Shown here one piece after another: positions 19,582 through 27,831 of a stretch of 64,000 bases of DNA. Within the stretch, counting starts at the first letter, position 1, and each line of letters starts with the position of its first letter. A program made the position numbers and the translations under genes. A model generated the notes under the pieces. That model ran no database searches and was not told where the DNA came from. It was given only the letters and a program-made list of their open reading frames with translations. The stretch lies in NCBI GenBank assembly GCA_021732745.1, contig JAKFUK010000002.1, positions 124,001 through 188,000 of the forward strand, written 5' to 3'. The DNA is from Nevskia sp. (GTDB taxonomy: Bacteria > Pseudomonadota > Gammaproteobacteria > Nevskiales > Nevskiaceae).

Positions 19582-20307
19582 TTAAGGATTGACCTTCGGC
19601 AGGATGGCGTCGAGCCGTACCAGCAGTTGCGCGGACGCTTGCCCGAGCAGCGCCGATTGCGCCGCCACGTAGTCGGACGGACCACTGCCCGCGCTCGCCG
19701 ATTCGCTGAACACCAGATTGCCGAGCAAGGCACCATCACGGCCGCTGACCAGGAATTCGACGGCCAGCAGCGCCTGATCGCCATCGGCCGCCTGCACGCG
19801 CTCGAAGCGCTTGAGCTGCGGGCGAATCACGACATCACCCGTGATCCGCGACTGCGGCGGAAACACCGTGTCGGCACCGTAGGCGGCGCGCAGATAGTCG
19901 ACCAGCGCTTCGCCGAGCAGCAGCGACGGCGGGCCGACCCAGCTGCGGCCGACCGACTGCCGGTAAGCACCGGCGGCATCGCGGCTGACCAGCGCACGGT
20001 CGGCGTAGATGCCCTGTACCTGGAACGGTTCGACGACGATGCGCAACGCCGTTTTGCCGCGCGCAGCCGGTGGCGTCAGGCTCGGACGGAAGAAGCGTTC
20101 GGGATCGACCGGCTTCGCGGCACAGGCGGCGAGCAGGCTGGCGAGGCCGAGGATGGTTACGCGGCGGCCGAGATTCGTGACACCTCCATCCCCAGCGTCA
20201 TCCCGGCGAAAGCCGGGATCCAGTCCCGCCATCGGCGCGCTGTCAACCGGAGGCGTACTGGATTCCGGCTTTCGCCGGAATGACGAATTGAATGGCTGAC
20301 GCTTCAT
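19582..20307 (-). CDS. ABC-type transport auxiliary lipoprotein (PqiC/DUF330-like) with REP-like insertion in the N terminus
   Basis: Outer-membrane or periplasmic lipoprotein partner of an Mla/Mce-type lipid transporter. The lipobox LASLLAAC places the lipidated Cys at residue 62, unusually far from the start. Residues 8-37 (SSFRRKPESS...LDPGFRRDD) are the translation of an inverted-repeat REP-like element. The start at 20307 overlaps the mce gene stop (ATGA), the original coupling point. No start codon exists between the element and the signal peptide; the next in-frame ATG is inside it (residue 26). The mature part shows RFFRPSLTPP, LRIVVEPFQVQGIYADRALVSR and a C-terminal helix. Family membership is good; whether the extended leader still exports the protein is unknown. 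Confidence 0.85.
   Translation of the reverse strand: MKRQPFNSSFRRKPESSTPPVDSAPMAGLDPGFRRDDAGDGGVTNLGRRVTILGLASLLAACAAKPVDPERFFRPSLTPPAARGKTALRIVVEPFQVQGIYADRALVSRDAAGAYRQSVGRSWVGPPSLLLGEALVDYLRAAYGADTVFPPQSRITGDVVIRPQLKRFERVQAADGDQALLAVEFLVSGRDGALLGNLVFSESASAGSGPSDYVAAQSALLGQASAQLLVRLDAILPKVNP
20192..20286. repeat. REP-like inverted-repeat element inside a coding region
   Basis: CGTCATCCCGGCGAAAGCCGGGATCC at one end faces GATTCCGGCTTTCGCCGGAATGACG at the other, each a small hairpin, together forming an inverted pair. This is a widespread proteobacterial extragenic palindrome; here it lies within the first 45 codons of the lipoprotein gene and keeps the frame open. Confidence 0.8.
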
Positions 20308-21263
20308 CGTCCGCCCTCCGCTTCCACTTCTTCGTCCGGCGCCCGCAGCAGCAAACTTGGATTGGCGCGCAGCTGCCGGCTCAAGTCCTTCAGGTTGTGC
20401 GCCGCCGAATCGAGGTTCTGGGTGATGGCGTCGGAATGGCGGGCCAGGCTTTCACTGGTCAGGCGCAGTTCGCGAACAGCGATGCGCAGGTCGTCGCCCG
20501 AGTCGCCGCTCAGGGCTTCGAGCGCCTTGCTGGACTTGGCGAGGCTGGCCGTTGCCTGATCGGCGTTGGCGATGATCCGGTCGATGGCGGCCAGCCGTTC
20601 GGGGGTGATCGCGCCGTCGATCTGCTGGCTGACGCGGGCCAGATTGGCGGTCACGGCGCGGGCATCGGCGAGCAGCGGCGGCATGGTTTGAGCGGCTGCC
20701 TCGGCGATCCGGTTGGCGTTGCCGACCAAGCGGCGGACATCGTCGTCCAGCAGCGTGCCGACGGCGGTCACCTGACGGTCGAGATTGCCGAACAGCGGCA
20801 GCAGGGCTTCGTTGGCCAGCTTGTCGACAGTACCGGCGGCACCGGCCACGGTCGCGAACAGGTCGCGATTACTGCCGGCGGCGATCTCGTCGCCGGGATT
20901 CAGCAGGGTTGCCGAACTGCCGGCCTTGATGGCGATGGTCATCGGTGCCAGCAGGCCGGCAGCGGCGGTGGAGGCGGTCGAATCGGACGGCATCTTCCAG
21001 CCCCGGCTGATCGCGAGGCTGACCCGGAAACGCACTTTCCCGGCATCGAACAGCGGCTTGATCGCGCTGACCTGGCCGACCGGATAGCCCTCGTACAACA
21101 CCGGCGAGCCGTACTTGAGCCCGGCGACGTTGCCGTAGACCACGCTGTAGCCGTCGCTCGCGCCGGTGCGGCCGGCGAGTACAGCCAGCGACACGATCAG
21201 CGACACCAGCGCCAGCAGCACGAAGCCGCCGATCACTGCCAGATTGAGGCGCGTGGAGGTCAT
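20304..21263 (-). CDS. MlaD-like MCE domain protein of a lipid ABC transporter
   Basis: Periplasmic substrate-binding ring component anchored by one N-terminal membrane helix (residues 8-30, NLAVIGGFVLLALVSLIVSLAVL). The MCE domain follows (YSVVYGNVAGLKYGSPVLYEGYPVGQVSAI, about 38-115). The remainder is a long helical, coiled-coil-like region to residue 319, longer than E. coli MlaD (183). It works with the ATPase and permease encoded just upstream in the same operon. The stop overlaps the lipoprotein start. The substrate is probably phospholipid or another lipid, by family. Confidence 0.93.
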   Translation of the reverse strand: MTSTRLNLAVIGGFVLLALVSLIVSLAVLAGRTGASDGYSVVYGNVAGLKYGSPVLYEGYPVGQVSAIKPLFDAGKVRFRVSLAISRGWKMPSDSTASTAAAGLLAPMTIAIKAGSSATLLNPGDEIAAGSNRDLFATVAGAAGTVDKLANEALLPLFGNLDRQVTAVGTLLDDDVRRLVGNANRIAEAAAQTMPPLLADARAVTANLARVSQQIDGAITPERLAAIDRIIANADQATASLAKSSKALEALSGDSGDDLRIAVRELRLTSESLARHSDAITQNLDSAAHNLKDLSRQLRANPSLLLRAPDEEVEAEGGR

Positions 21264-21272
21264 GGTCGGATC

Positions 21273-22058
21273 TTAGTTGGCCCGGGTCAGCGCAAGAAGA
21301 AATTCATCGGGATTGTGCGTCGCATGCTCCACCTTGCGGGTCAGCAGCGCCTGCACGCGGGCGTTGGGGCTGGCACGGACCGCATCGACCGTGTCGCTGA
21401 CCAGGATTTCGCCCTTGTCGAGCACGGTGATGCGATCGGCGATCCGGAACGCGCTTTCCAGTTCGTGGGTGACCACGACGAGGCTGACGCCGGTCGCCTT
21501 CAGTTCGAGGATCAGCTCGTCGAGCCCGGCGGCGACCACCGGATCGAGGCCGGCACTGGGTTCGTCGAGGAACACCAGTTTCGGGTCCATGATGATGGCG
21601 CGGGCCAGAGCCGCCCTTTTGATCATGCCGCCGGACAGCTCGGCCGGCATCAGGTCTTCGGAGCCCGGCAGATTCACGAAATCGAGCTTCAGCCGCATCA
21701 TGATCCGCATCGTCGCCTCATCCAGCCGGGCGTGCTCGCGCAGCGGCAGCATGATGTTTTCGCCGACCGTCATCGACGAGAACAGCGCCCCGCTCTGGAA
21801 CGCCACACCGATCTTGCGGCGCATCTCCAGCATCGACCGGCGACGGCCCTTGACGATGTCGACCCCGAGCACTTTCACGGTGCCCGAGGTCGGCAATTGC
21901 AGGCCGAGCAGATGGCGCAGCAGGGTGCTCTTGCCGGAACCCGAGCCGCCCATGATCACCATCACTTCGCCGGGAGCGACGCGCAGACTCACGTCGCGCA
22001 GCACGGCCTTGTCGCCGTAGTGCGCGAACAGCCTGTCAACCTCGATCGCAGGCGTCAT
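21273..22058 (-). CDS. MlaF-like ABC transporter ATPase
   Basis: Energises the lipid transporter at the inner-membrane face. The 261-residue protein has Walker A GGSGSGKST (about 38-46), Q-loop FQSGALFSSMTVGENI, signature LSGGM (about 142-146), Walker B LVFLDEPSAGLDP and the H-loop Val-Thr-His. SGALFSSMTV and ELSGGMIKRAALARA are typical of the MlaF/MceG branch. Its ATG overlaps the permease stop by 4 bases (22055-22058). The next gene, the MCE protein, starts 9 nt after the stop. Confidence 0.95.
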   Translation of the reverse strand: MTPAIEVDRLFAHYGDKAVLRDVSLRVAPGEVMVIMGGSGSGKSTLLRHLLGLQLPTSGTVKVLGVDIVKGRRRSMLEMRRKIGVAFQSGALFSSMTVGENIMLPLREHARLDEATMRIMMRLKLDFVNLPGSEDLMPAELSGGMIKRAALARAIIMDPKLVFLDEPSAGLDPVVAAGLDELILELKATGVSLVVVTHELESAFRIADRITVLDKGEILVSDTVDAVRASPNARVQALLTRKVEHATHNPDEFLLALTRAN

Positions 22059-22846
22059 CCCTGGATCACCAGCCAGGCGAACAGCATGTCGGTGATGACG
22101 ATCGCCGAGATGCCGTGGACCACGGCGCGGGTGGTAACGCGGCCGATGCCGTCCGCACCGCCGCTCACGCCGAGGCCGTTAACCACGCCGATCAAGGTGA
22201 TTTCCACCGCGAAGATCGCGCTCTTGCCCAGGCCATGCAGCACGTCATCGACCTTGAGCGCCGCCTGCAAATCCGACAGATAGGCCGGGAAGCTCTGGCC
22301 GAGCGTGGTGGTGATGTACAGGCCGGCACCGAACAGGCCGACCATGTCGGCGAACCAGGTCAGCAGCGGCAGCATCAGCAGCATCGCCAGCAGCGCCGGG
22401 GCAACCAGAAAGCGCACCGGGTTGATGCCCATCACGGTCAGGGCGTCGATTTCCTGATTGATCTTCATCGTGCCGAGCCGCGCGGCCAGTGCCGAACCGC
22501 TGCGGCCGGCGACCAGCACGCCGGTAATGAGTGGGGCGAACTCGCGGCTGACCGAGAGTGCCGCGCCGAGCGTCACCTTGCTTTCGGCTCCGAACAGGCC
22601 GAGCGAATAGATGCCCTGGATCGCCACCATCGCGCCGATCGCGAGGCTCAGCACGGTGACGATCGGCAGCGCCCGGATGCCCATCTCCATCGCCTGCGCC
22701 ATCACCGCCGACAAGCGCACCGGCTGCTGGCGGGCCGCACCCGTCAGCGTGAATTGCAGCGATTCGACGAACAGCAGGCTGGCCTGCCCGAGTTCGGTCA
22801 GCCCCGCCTGGATGTCGCGTCCGAAGTTTTCGGCGAGCTTGCGCAT
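22055..22846 (-). CDS. MlaE-family ABC transporter permease
   Basis: Integral-membrane component of the lipid transporter. The 263-residue protein shows the MlaE family blocks: ALPIVTVLSLAIGAMVAIQG, REFAPLITGVLVAGRSGSALAARLGTM and EIDALTVMGINPVRFLVAPA, with five or so membrane helices. It is the first gene of the permease-ATPase-MCE-lipoprotein operon, which lacks mlaB and mlaC homologues in this window. Upstream is a non-coding repeat region. Confidence 0.95.
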   Translation of the reverse strand: MRKLAENFGRDIQAGLTELGQASLLFVESLQFTLTGAARQQPVRLSAVMAQAMEMGIRALPIVTVLSLAIGAMVAIQGIYSLGLFGAESKVTLGAALSVSREFAPLITGVLVAGRSGSALAARLGTMKINQEIDALTVMGINPVRFLVAPALLAMLLMLPLLTWFADMVGLFGAGLYITTTLGQSFPAYLSDLQAALKVDDVLHGLGKSAIFAVEITLIGVVNGLGVSGGADGIGRVTTRAVVHGISAIVITDMLFAWLVIQG

Positions 22847-22929
22847 CGGGCGGCGGTGGGCGAGTTCCGGTTGGGGTAGCGGCTAGTGTCCGGTCATCGC
22901 TTGGCGGGACGCAACAGCCAACGGCGGCA

Positions 22930-23018
22930 TCACGCGGAGAACGCGGAGATCGCAGAGAAAAGCGAACAGAAATAATGATTTGCTGTTCTCTGCGTCCTTT
23001 GCGTTCCTTGCGTGAGAT
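22930..23018. repeat. Dispersed 'CACGCGGAGA ... TCTCTGCGTGAG' inverted repeat
   Basis: TCACGCGGAGAACGCGGAGATCGCAGAGAAAAG on one side faces CTGTTCTCTGCGTCC...TTGCGTGAG on the other around a short AT-rich centre. The same element occurs at 27565-27768 and 33686-33935 and as a fragment at 626-675. It lies between the divergent permease and rdgC genes. Confidence 0.75.
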
Positions 23019-23102
23019 CGCTTTTCCTGCGCTGTCGACCCCTGATGCCATGCCGCCTGCGCTACCCTCATCGCCCCCTCGCCGCCCTGCCCGCACGCCC
23101 CG

Positions 23103-24008
23103 ATGTCGACCTGGTTCAAGAATCTGACCGTTTACACCCTGACCCCGGGCTGGACGATGACCGCAGCGGAAGTCGAGGAAAAGCTGGCGAAGCACCCGCT
23201 GCTGCCGGTCAATGCCGCCAGCATGTCGAGTCAGGGCTGGGTGCGGCCGGCACCGGGCGCCACACTCGTCTACTCGCAGGGCAAGCAGCTCTTGATCGCG
23301 CTCGGCACCGAGCAGCGGATGCTGCCGGGTTCGGTGGTCAATCAGGTGCTGAAGGAAAAGGCCGCCGCACTCGAACAGCAGCAGGGCTTCGCGCCCGGTC
23401 GCAAGCAGCTGCGCGATCTGAAGGATCTGGTGATCGAGGAGCTGCGCCCGCGCGCCTTCATCCGCAACCGCACGGTGCGCGCCTGGATCGACTTCGAGCA
23501 CGGCTATCTGGTCGTCGATTCCTCGTCGCCGAAGATGGCAGAAGACCTCGGCACCGTGTTCCGCGCCGATGTCGGCGATCTGCCGGCGGTGCCGCTGGAC
23601 ACCCAACAGGCGCCATCCGCCGCGATGACCGGCTGGCTGGCGACGGGTTCGTCGCCACCGATGTTCCAGGTGCAGGACGACTGCGAGCTGCTGGCCGACA
23701 ATCCGACCAAGGCCGCCGTCCGTTACGTGCGCCACAGCCTCGACGGCCCGGAGCTTAAAAGCCTGATCGGCGGCGGCAAGGTGGTGACCCGGGTCGGCAT
23801 GGCCTGGCGCGAGCGCCTGAGCCTGGTGCTGACCGACAAGCTGGCGATCAAGCGGGTGCGATTCATCGACATCAGCGAGGACGATGCGGCGACCAAGAAG
23901 AACGACGAGGACGCTTTCGACGTCGACTTCACGCTGATGACCGGCGAGCTGAGCCTGCTGATCGCCGATCTGACCGAAGCGCTGGGTGGCGCGAAGCCTG
24001 CGAACTGA
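23103..24008 (+). CDS. rdgC: Recombination-associated protein RdgC
   Basis: DNA-binding ring protein that modulates RecA loading and strand exchange. The 301-residue sequence starts MSTWFKNLTVYTLTPGW and contains GWVRPAPG, LLIALGTEQRMLPGSVVNQ and RNRTVRAWIDFEHGYLVVDSSS, all typical of RdgC; length matches E. coli (303). The ATG at 23103 has only a weak Shine-Dalgarno. It stands alone, divergent from the lipid transporter operon across a repeat-filled gap. Confidence 0.96.
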   Translation: MSTWFKNLTVYTLTPGWTMTAAEVEEKLAKHPLLPVNAASMSSQGWVRPAPGATLVYSQGKQLLIALGTEQRMLPGSVVNQVLKEKAAALEQQQGFAPGRKQLRDLKDLVIEELRPRAFIRNRTVRAWIDFEHGYLVVDSSSPKMAEDLGTVFRADVGDLPAVPLDTQQAPSAAMTGWLATGSSPPMFQVQDDCELLADNPTKAAVRYVRHSLDGPELKSLIGGGKVVTRVGMAWRERLSLVLTDKLAIKRVRFIDISEDDAATKKNDEDAFDVDFTLMTGELSLLIADLTEALGGAKPAN

Positions 24009-24097
24009 TTGCAGCACCGTGGCGGCGGATGCGCTGTCGCTTATCCGCCCTGCCATCATTTGCGTAATTTGTATCTGACCCCAATTGGAAGGCTGTC

Positions 24098-24550
24098 ATG
24101 AGTCCACTGCTGCGCTTCACGCCGGACGAGCTGCAAGCCTTCATGGTCACGCGGATTCCATTCAACGAATTCAATGGCTTGAAGGTCGTGCGCGTGGCGG
24201 AACATGAGCTGGTCGTGGATCTGCCGTTCGATCCTCGGCTGGTCGGTGACGCCGAAGCCAACGCGCTGCACGAAGGCCCGATCACTACCCTGCTCGACAC
24301 GGTCTGCGGCTCGGTGCCGCTGACCGTGATGGACGTGCTGCGGCGCACCGCCACACTCGACCTGCGCGTCGATTTCCTGCGCAACGCCGGGCCGGGTCTC
24401 GGCGTGCGCTGCGAAACACGGATCGTGTCCCTGGACGACCACATCGCCACCGTGCGCGGCATCGCTCATGACGGCGACCCGGCGCGTCCGGTGGCGGTCG
24501 CCACAGCGACCTTCGCGGTGTTCTCGCCGCCACCCGGAGAAGCACCGTGA
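24098..24550 (+). CDS. Hotdog-fold thioesterase (PaaI-like), first of a tandem pair
   Basis: Likely acyl-CoA thioesterase of the 4HBT/PaaI group, 150 aa. The helix motif reads LHEGPITTLLDTVCGSV, where the usual HGG is HEG, followed by the conserved Asp-containing helix. The strand VDFLRNAGPGLGVRCETRI matches the family. The stop overlaps the GTG start of a second hotdog gene (GTGA). The two proteins may form a heteromeric enzyme, as tandem hotdog pairs sometimes do. The substrate cannot be told from sequence. Confidence 0.85.
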   Translation: MSPLLRFTPDELQAFMVTRIPFNEFNGLKVVRVAEHELVVDLPFDPRLVGDAEANALHEGPITTLLDTVCGSVPLTVMDVLRRTATLDLRVDFLRNAGPGLGVRCETRIVSLDDHIATVRGIAHDGDPARPVAVATATFAVFSPPPGEAP

Positions 24551-24972
24551 GCGGCGCGAGGATGTCGGCAGCCGCCGTCCAGCAGGTGATCGACCGGATG
24601 CCGTTCGCGCGCAGTCTCGGCATCGCCATCGTCGATGTCGACAGCAGGCTCCAGACCCGGATGCCCTACGCGGAGACGGTGGTCGGCAACCCGAGGGTGC
24701 CGGCGCTGCACGGCGGCGCGCTGGCATCGCTGATGCAGATCGCTGCGGCGGCTGAGCTGATCCGTGTGACCGGTGCTGCCGCGAGGCCGCCGAGGATGTT
24801 CAGCATCACCGCCGAATACCTGCGCTCCGCCGTGCTGGAAGACACGCTGGCCACCGCGGCCGTGATCAGCCGCAGCCGGCGTTTCGCCAATCTGCGGGTC
24901 GAACTGCGGCAGGCGTCATCCGCGGAGCGCGCGATTGCGGCGGCGACGGTGCAGTTCAGGCTGGTCGACTAG
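24547..24972 (+). CDS. Hotdog-fold thioesterase (PaaI-like), second of a tandem pair
   Basis: A 141-residue 4HBT-superfamily protein with the intact motif ALHGGALASLMQIAAAAEL and the family strand FSITAEYLRSAVLEDTLATAAVISRSRRFAN. Translation starts at GTG 24547, overlapping the previous stop, so the two genes are coupled. The catalytic acidic residue usually following HGG by about seven positions is a Gln here (LMQIAA), whereas the first protein has Asp (LLDTVC). The two subunits may therefore contribute different active-site residues. Confidence 0.85.
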   Translation: MSGARMSAAAVQQVIDRMPFARSLGIAIVDVDSRLQTRMPYAETVVGNPRVPALHGGALASLMQIAAAAELIRVTGAAARPPRMFSITAEYLRSAVLEDTLATAAVISRSRRFANLRVELRQASSAERAIAAATVQFRLVD

Positions 24973-24994
24973 GCGCTTTCGTTCGGGCATGGAT

Positions 24995-25062
24995 GTCGGC
25001 AAGGGATTGCCGACCTGCACGTTGAAACTGCCTGCATCGTCGGGCGGCAATCCCTTGCCGCC
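24995..25062. repeat. Pair of GGCAA(GG/TCC)CTTGCC palindromes between convergent genes
   Basis: GTCGGCAAGGGATTGCCGAC at 24995-25014 and GGCGGCAATCCCTTGCCGCC at 25043-25062 are near-palindromes and are also inverted relative to each other. The same sequence type is at 686-757. The position between convergent stop codons suggests a bidirectional terminator. Confidence 0.65.
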
Positions 25063-25080
25063 GCGCGGTCAGCGTCACTG

Positions 25081-25965
25081 TCAGCGCGGATCGCGCGGCC
25101 GGAACACCCGCACGCCGCGCTGCTGGCGCAGGGAGCCGGCGTAGCGCAGCAGGTCCGGCGACACCATCACCCGGCCTTCGCGCTTCGAGGCTTGGGCCAG
25201 CTCCAGCCGGCCATTGGGCCGGGCAACGACTACCCCGACGTGCAGGATGTCCAGCCCCGGCACATCGGCGACCCAGGCGATCAGGTCGCCCGGCCGCAGT
25301 TGATTCGATACCGCACGCAGGCTGGTGGCGCGGATGTACGGCGTACCGTCGTCGCGGGCGGAAAGTGCGGCTTCCTGTTCGGCGACACAGGCCTGACGTT
25401 CCGGCGAGTTGGCCAGCGCCAGCGTCTTGTCGGCGTTTCGGCTCAGGAAGTCGAAGCCGTGGGTCAGCCGCAGCACCGCCAAATTGGCCGGGTCGCCGGC
25501 GACGCTGGTGGTCACTTCATCGAGCACGCCAGCCGCGACCTGCAATTCCGCCCAGTCGCCGAAGTAATGCTGACGCGCGCAATAGCCGGGCTCGCCGTTG
25601 CGGTAGCGCAGCCGCGCCAGCTCGGCTGCGTAATCGGCCGGCGTGGTCTCGCCGACGGCGATCGTCCGCGCCAGCGCCAGCACGGTTTCGACATAGGTCA
25701 CGCAGTCGAAGCCATCGAAGCCGGCGCGCAGCGGCTCGGTGGTGCCTTTCGCATCGCGGTCGAGCGGATTGGCCTGGTAGGGCGCGCCGATCAGGCTCGG
25801 ATGGGTGGCCGTGGCTTGCAGCAGCGCGGTCCAGTCCAGCGTTGCAGCGCTCGGCGCCAGCGTGTTGACGATCGCTTCAAACGCCGGGCGATCGCGCTCG
25901 TTCAGCGTGTCCGCCTGCGTAGCGAAGGCACTGACGACAAACAACAGCGCAAGCCAGGCCTTCAT
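25081..25965 (-). CDS. DUF1460 (amidase-like, NlpC/P60-fold) secreted protein
   Basis: A 294-residue protein with signal peptide [20 protein letters not shown]. The catalytic-type Cys lies in GFDGFDCVTYVETVLALA, a DUF1460 hallmark, and a downstream block LRPGDLIAWVADVPGLDILHVGVV supplies the His. Members act as N-acetylmuramoyl-L-alanine amidase-like or cysteine peptidase-like wall enzymes; the exact bond is unproven. The ATG at 25965 overlaps the stop of the gamma-carbonic-anhydrase-like gene (ATGA). The open frame further upstream lies over that gene and is ignored. It is last in the mtnA operon, a puzzling companion for methionine salvage. Confidence 0.88.
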   Translation of the reverse strand: MKAWLALLFVVSAFATQADTLNERDRPAFEAIVNTLAPSAATLDWTALLQATATHPSLIGAPYQANPLDRDAKGTTEPLRAGFDGFDCVTYVETVLALARTIAVGETTPADYAAELARLRYRNGEPGYCARQHYFGDWAELQVAAGVLDEVTTSVAGDPANLAVLRLTHGFDFLSRNADKTLALANSPERQACVAEQEAALSARDDGTPYIRATSLRAVSNQLRPGDLIAWVADVPGLDILHVGVVVARPNGRLELAQASKREGRVMVSPDLLRYAGSLRQQRGVRVFRPRDPR

Positions 25966-26489
25966 CGCGGCGGCAGCGCCTTCAGGCTCGAGCGATAACG
26001 CGCCGCGTTCTGAACGTAGTGTCTTGCGCCGTAACGCATGCGCTCGTACTCGGCGGGTTTCAGTTCGCGCTTGACCACCGCCGGGCTGCCGATGATCAGC
26101 ACGTTGTCCGGGTACTCGCGGCCTTCCGGCACCAGGCTGCCAGCGCCGACGATCGAGTTCTTGCCGATCTTCACACCGTTCAGCAGTACGCTCTGGATGC
26201 CGATCAGCGTGCCTTCGCCGATCTCGCAGCCATGCAGCATCACCTGATGGCCGATGGTGCAATCGCGGCCGATGGTCAACTTGAAGCCGGTGTCGGTGTG
26301 CAGCACCGAGCCGTCCTGCACGTTGCTGTTCTCGCCGATGGTGATCAGGTCGTTGTCGCCACGGACCACGCAGTTGAACCAGACGCTGCTGCCGGCCTCC
26401 ATCACCACCGAGCCGATGACCACGGCGTTGTCGGCGACCCAGGCGGTGTCGTGCAGCTGCGGGATGCGATTTTCGAGCTGGTAGATCAT
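25962..26489 (-). CDS. Gamma-carbonic anhydrase-like hexapeptide-repeat protein (YrdA type)
   Basis: A 175-residue left-handed beta-helix protein. Hexapeptide repeats run from [29 protein letters not shown] to [19 protein letters not shown]. His ligands for a metal are seen in [18 protein letters not shown]. The C-terminal helix [21 protein letters not shown] is typical of the YrdA/CaiE branch, whose enzymatic activity is often unclear. The start at 26489 overlaps the mtnA stop by 4 bases. Coupled translation ties it to mtnA and the DUF1460 gene. Confidence 0.92.
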   Translation of the reverse strand: MIYQLENRIPQLHDTAWVADNAVVIGSVVMEAGSSVWFNCVVRGDNDLITIGENSNVQDGSVLHTDTGFKLTIGRDCTIGHQVMLHGCEIGEGTLIGIQSVLLNGVKIGKNSIVGAGSLVPEGREYPDNVLIIGSPAVVKRELKPAEYERMRYGARHYVQNAARYRSSLKALPPR

Positions 26490-27490
26490 CCGAGCAGGGC
26501 CTTGAGTACCGCGGTGGATGGCGGGGTGACGACACCGCGCTCGCAGACGATGGCGTCGATGAGACTTGCCGGCGTCACGTCGAACACCGGGTTGAAGGCG
26601 CGCATGCCGGTTGGCGCGATCTGCGCGCCCTTGAACTCGGTCAGCTCCTTCGCGGTGCGTTCCTCGATCGGAATCAGGTCGCCGCTGGCCAGACTCAGAT
26701 CGAAGGTGCCGCTGGGCGCGACGACCATGAACTTCGCGCCGTAATGCCTGGCCACCACGGCCAGCATGTGGGTACCGATCTTGTTGGCGGTGTCGCCGTT
26801 GGCGGCGATGCGGTCGGCACCGACGATCACCCAGTCGATCTTGCTGGTGCTCATCAGGTGAGCCGCCGCACCATCGGCGATCAGCTGGCCGGGAATGCCT
26901 TCGCGCATCAGCTCCCAGGCGGTCAGCCGTGCACCCTGCAGCCACGGCCGGGTTTCGGTGTTGTAAACCTCGGCAATGCGGCCCTGCGCCCAGGCGGTGC
27001 GGATCACGCCGAGCGCAGTGCCGTGGCCGCCGGTGGCCAGCGCGCCGGTATTGCAGTGAGTCAGCACCGCTGAGCCGGGCGCGATCAGTTCGGCACCGAA
27101 GGCCGCCATGGTCAGGTTCTGGGCCAGATCCTCGTCGAAGATCGCGACCGCTTCGGCTTCCAGCCGCGCCAGATCACCGGTCCAGACGCCGCGCATGCGC
27201 TTCAGCGCCCAGTGCAGGTTGACGGCGGTTGGCCGGGAGGCGGCGAGCACGGCTTCGGCTGCATCGAACGCAGCCGGATCGCGGCGCGCGGCGAGCACCA
27301 GGCCGAAGGCAGCCGCAATGCCGATCGCCGGTGCACCGCGCACCACCATGTCGTGGATCGCGGCGGCGGTTTCGCCGGCCGTGCGGCAGTCGATCCAGCG
27401 CTCGTCGACCGGCAGCAGGCGCTGGTCGAGCAGTTGCAGGACCCCGCCCTGCCAGCGGATCGCCTGCACGCCCTTCGAGGTTTCAGTCAT
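26486..27490 (-). CDS. mtnA: 5-methylthioribose-1-phosphate isomerase
   Basis: Converts methylthioribose-1-phosphate to methylthioribulose-1-phosphate in methionine salvage. The 334-residue protein shows [22 protein letters not shown], catalytic C146 in [13 protein letters not shown] and D226 in [18 protein letters not shown], as in MtnA/eIF2B-like isomerases. The ATG (MTETSKG) at 27490 is chosen; the frame runs further upstream but only through repeat DNA. The gene is divergent from an MTA/SAH deaminase gene, which fits an MTA salvage route through deamination. It heads a three-gene overlapped operon. Confidence 0.95.
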   Translation of the reverse strand: MTETSKGVQAIRWQGGVLQLLDQRLLPVDERWIDCRTAGETAAAIHDMVVRGAPAIGIAAAFGLVLAARRDPAAFDAAEAVLAASRPTAVNLHWALKRMRGVWTGDLARLEAEAVAIFDEDLAQNLTMAAFGAELIAPGSAVLTHCNTGALATGGHGTALGVIRTAWAQGRIAEVYNTETRPWLQGARLTAWELMREGIPGQLIADGAAAHLMSTSKIDWVIVGADRIAANGDTANKIGTHMLAVVARHYGAKFMVVAPSGTFDLSLASGDLIPIEERTAKELTEFKGAQIAPTGMRAFNPVFDVTPASLIDAIVCERGVVTPPSTAVLKALLG

Positions 27491-27564
27491 TGCATCGGGT
27501 ACCGGATTTGCGGGGCTGCATTCTAGCTTTGGCTGGCTGCGCGCTCGTGACGCGACGAAGCAGG

Positions 27565-27768
27565 TCTCACGCGGAGAATGCGGAGGACGCAGAGAAAAGC
27601 AGAAGCAAGTCTCACGCAAAGACGCCGAGACGCGGAGACAGACAAATCTGAAGCTTTCCTCGAACAAGTTGTTCTCGCTTTGCTTTTCTCTGCGTCTTTG
27701 CGTCCTCTGCGTGAGCAGCCTTTATTTCTTCTGGCTTTTCTCCGCGTCCTCCGCGTTCTCTGCGTGAG
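27565..27768. repeat. Dispersed repeat region between mtnA and the deaminase gene
   Basis: Several CTCACGC(G/A)GAGA...CGCAGAGAAAAGC words (27566-27650) face GCTTTTCTCTGCGTC...CTCTGCGTGAG and a second CTTTTCTCCGCGTCC...TCTGCGTGAG copy (27676-27768). The whole divergent intergenic region (27491-27831) therefore consists largely of this repeat. The promoters of the two divergent genes must lie within or beside it. Confidence 0.75.
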
Positions 27769-27831
27769 CAAGGCTTTAAGCACAGCCCAGACCTGCGAAA
27801 CTCGTTCATCTCGACAACTTCATTCAACCCC

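Noticed and set aside
20292..22283. 663-codon plus-strand ORF antisense to the lipid transporter genes
   Set aside because: Low-complexity His/Gln/Arg-rich translation opposite four well-identified genes.
22245..24059. 604-codon minus-strand ORF
   Set aside because: Covers rdgC in antisense, a repeat region and part of mlaE in a wrong frame.
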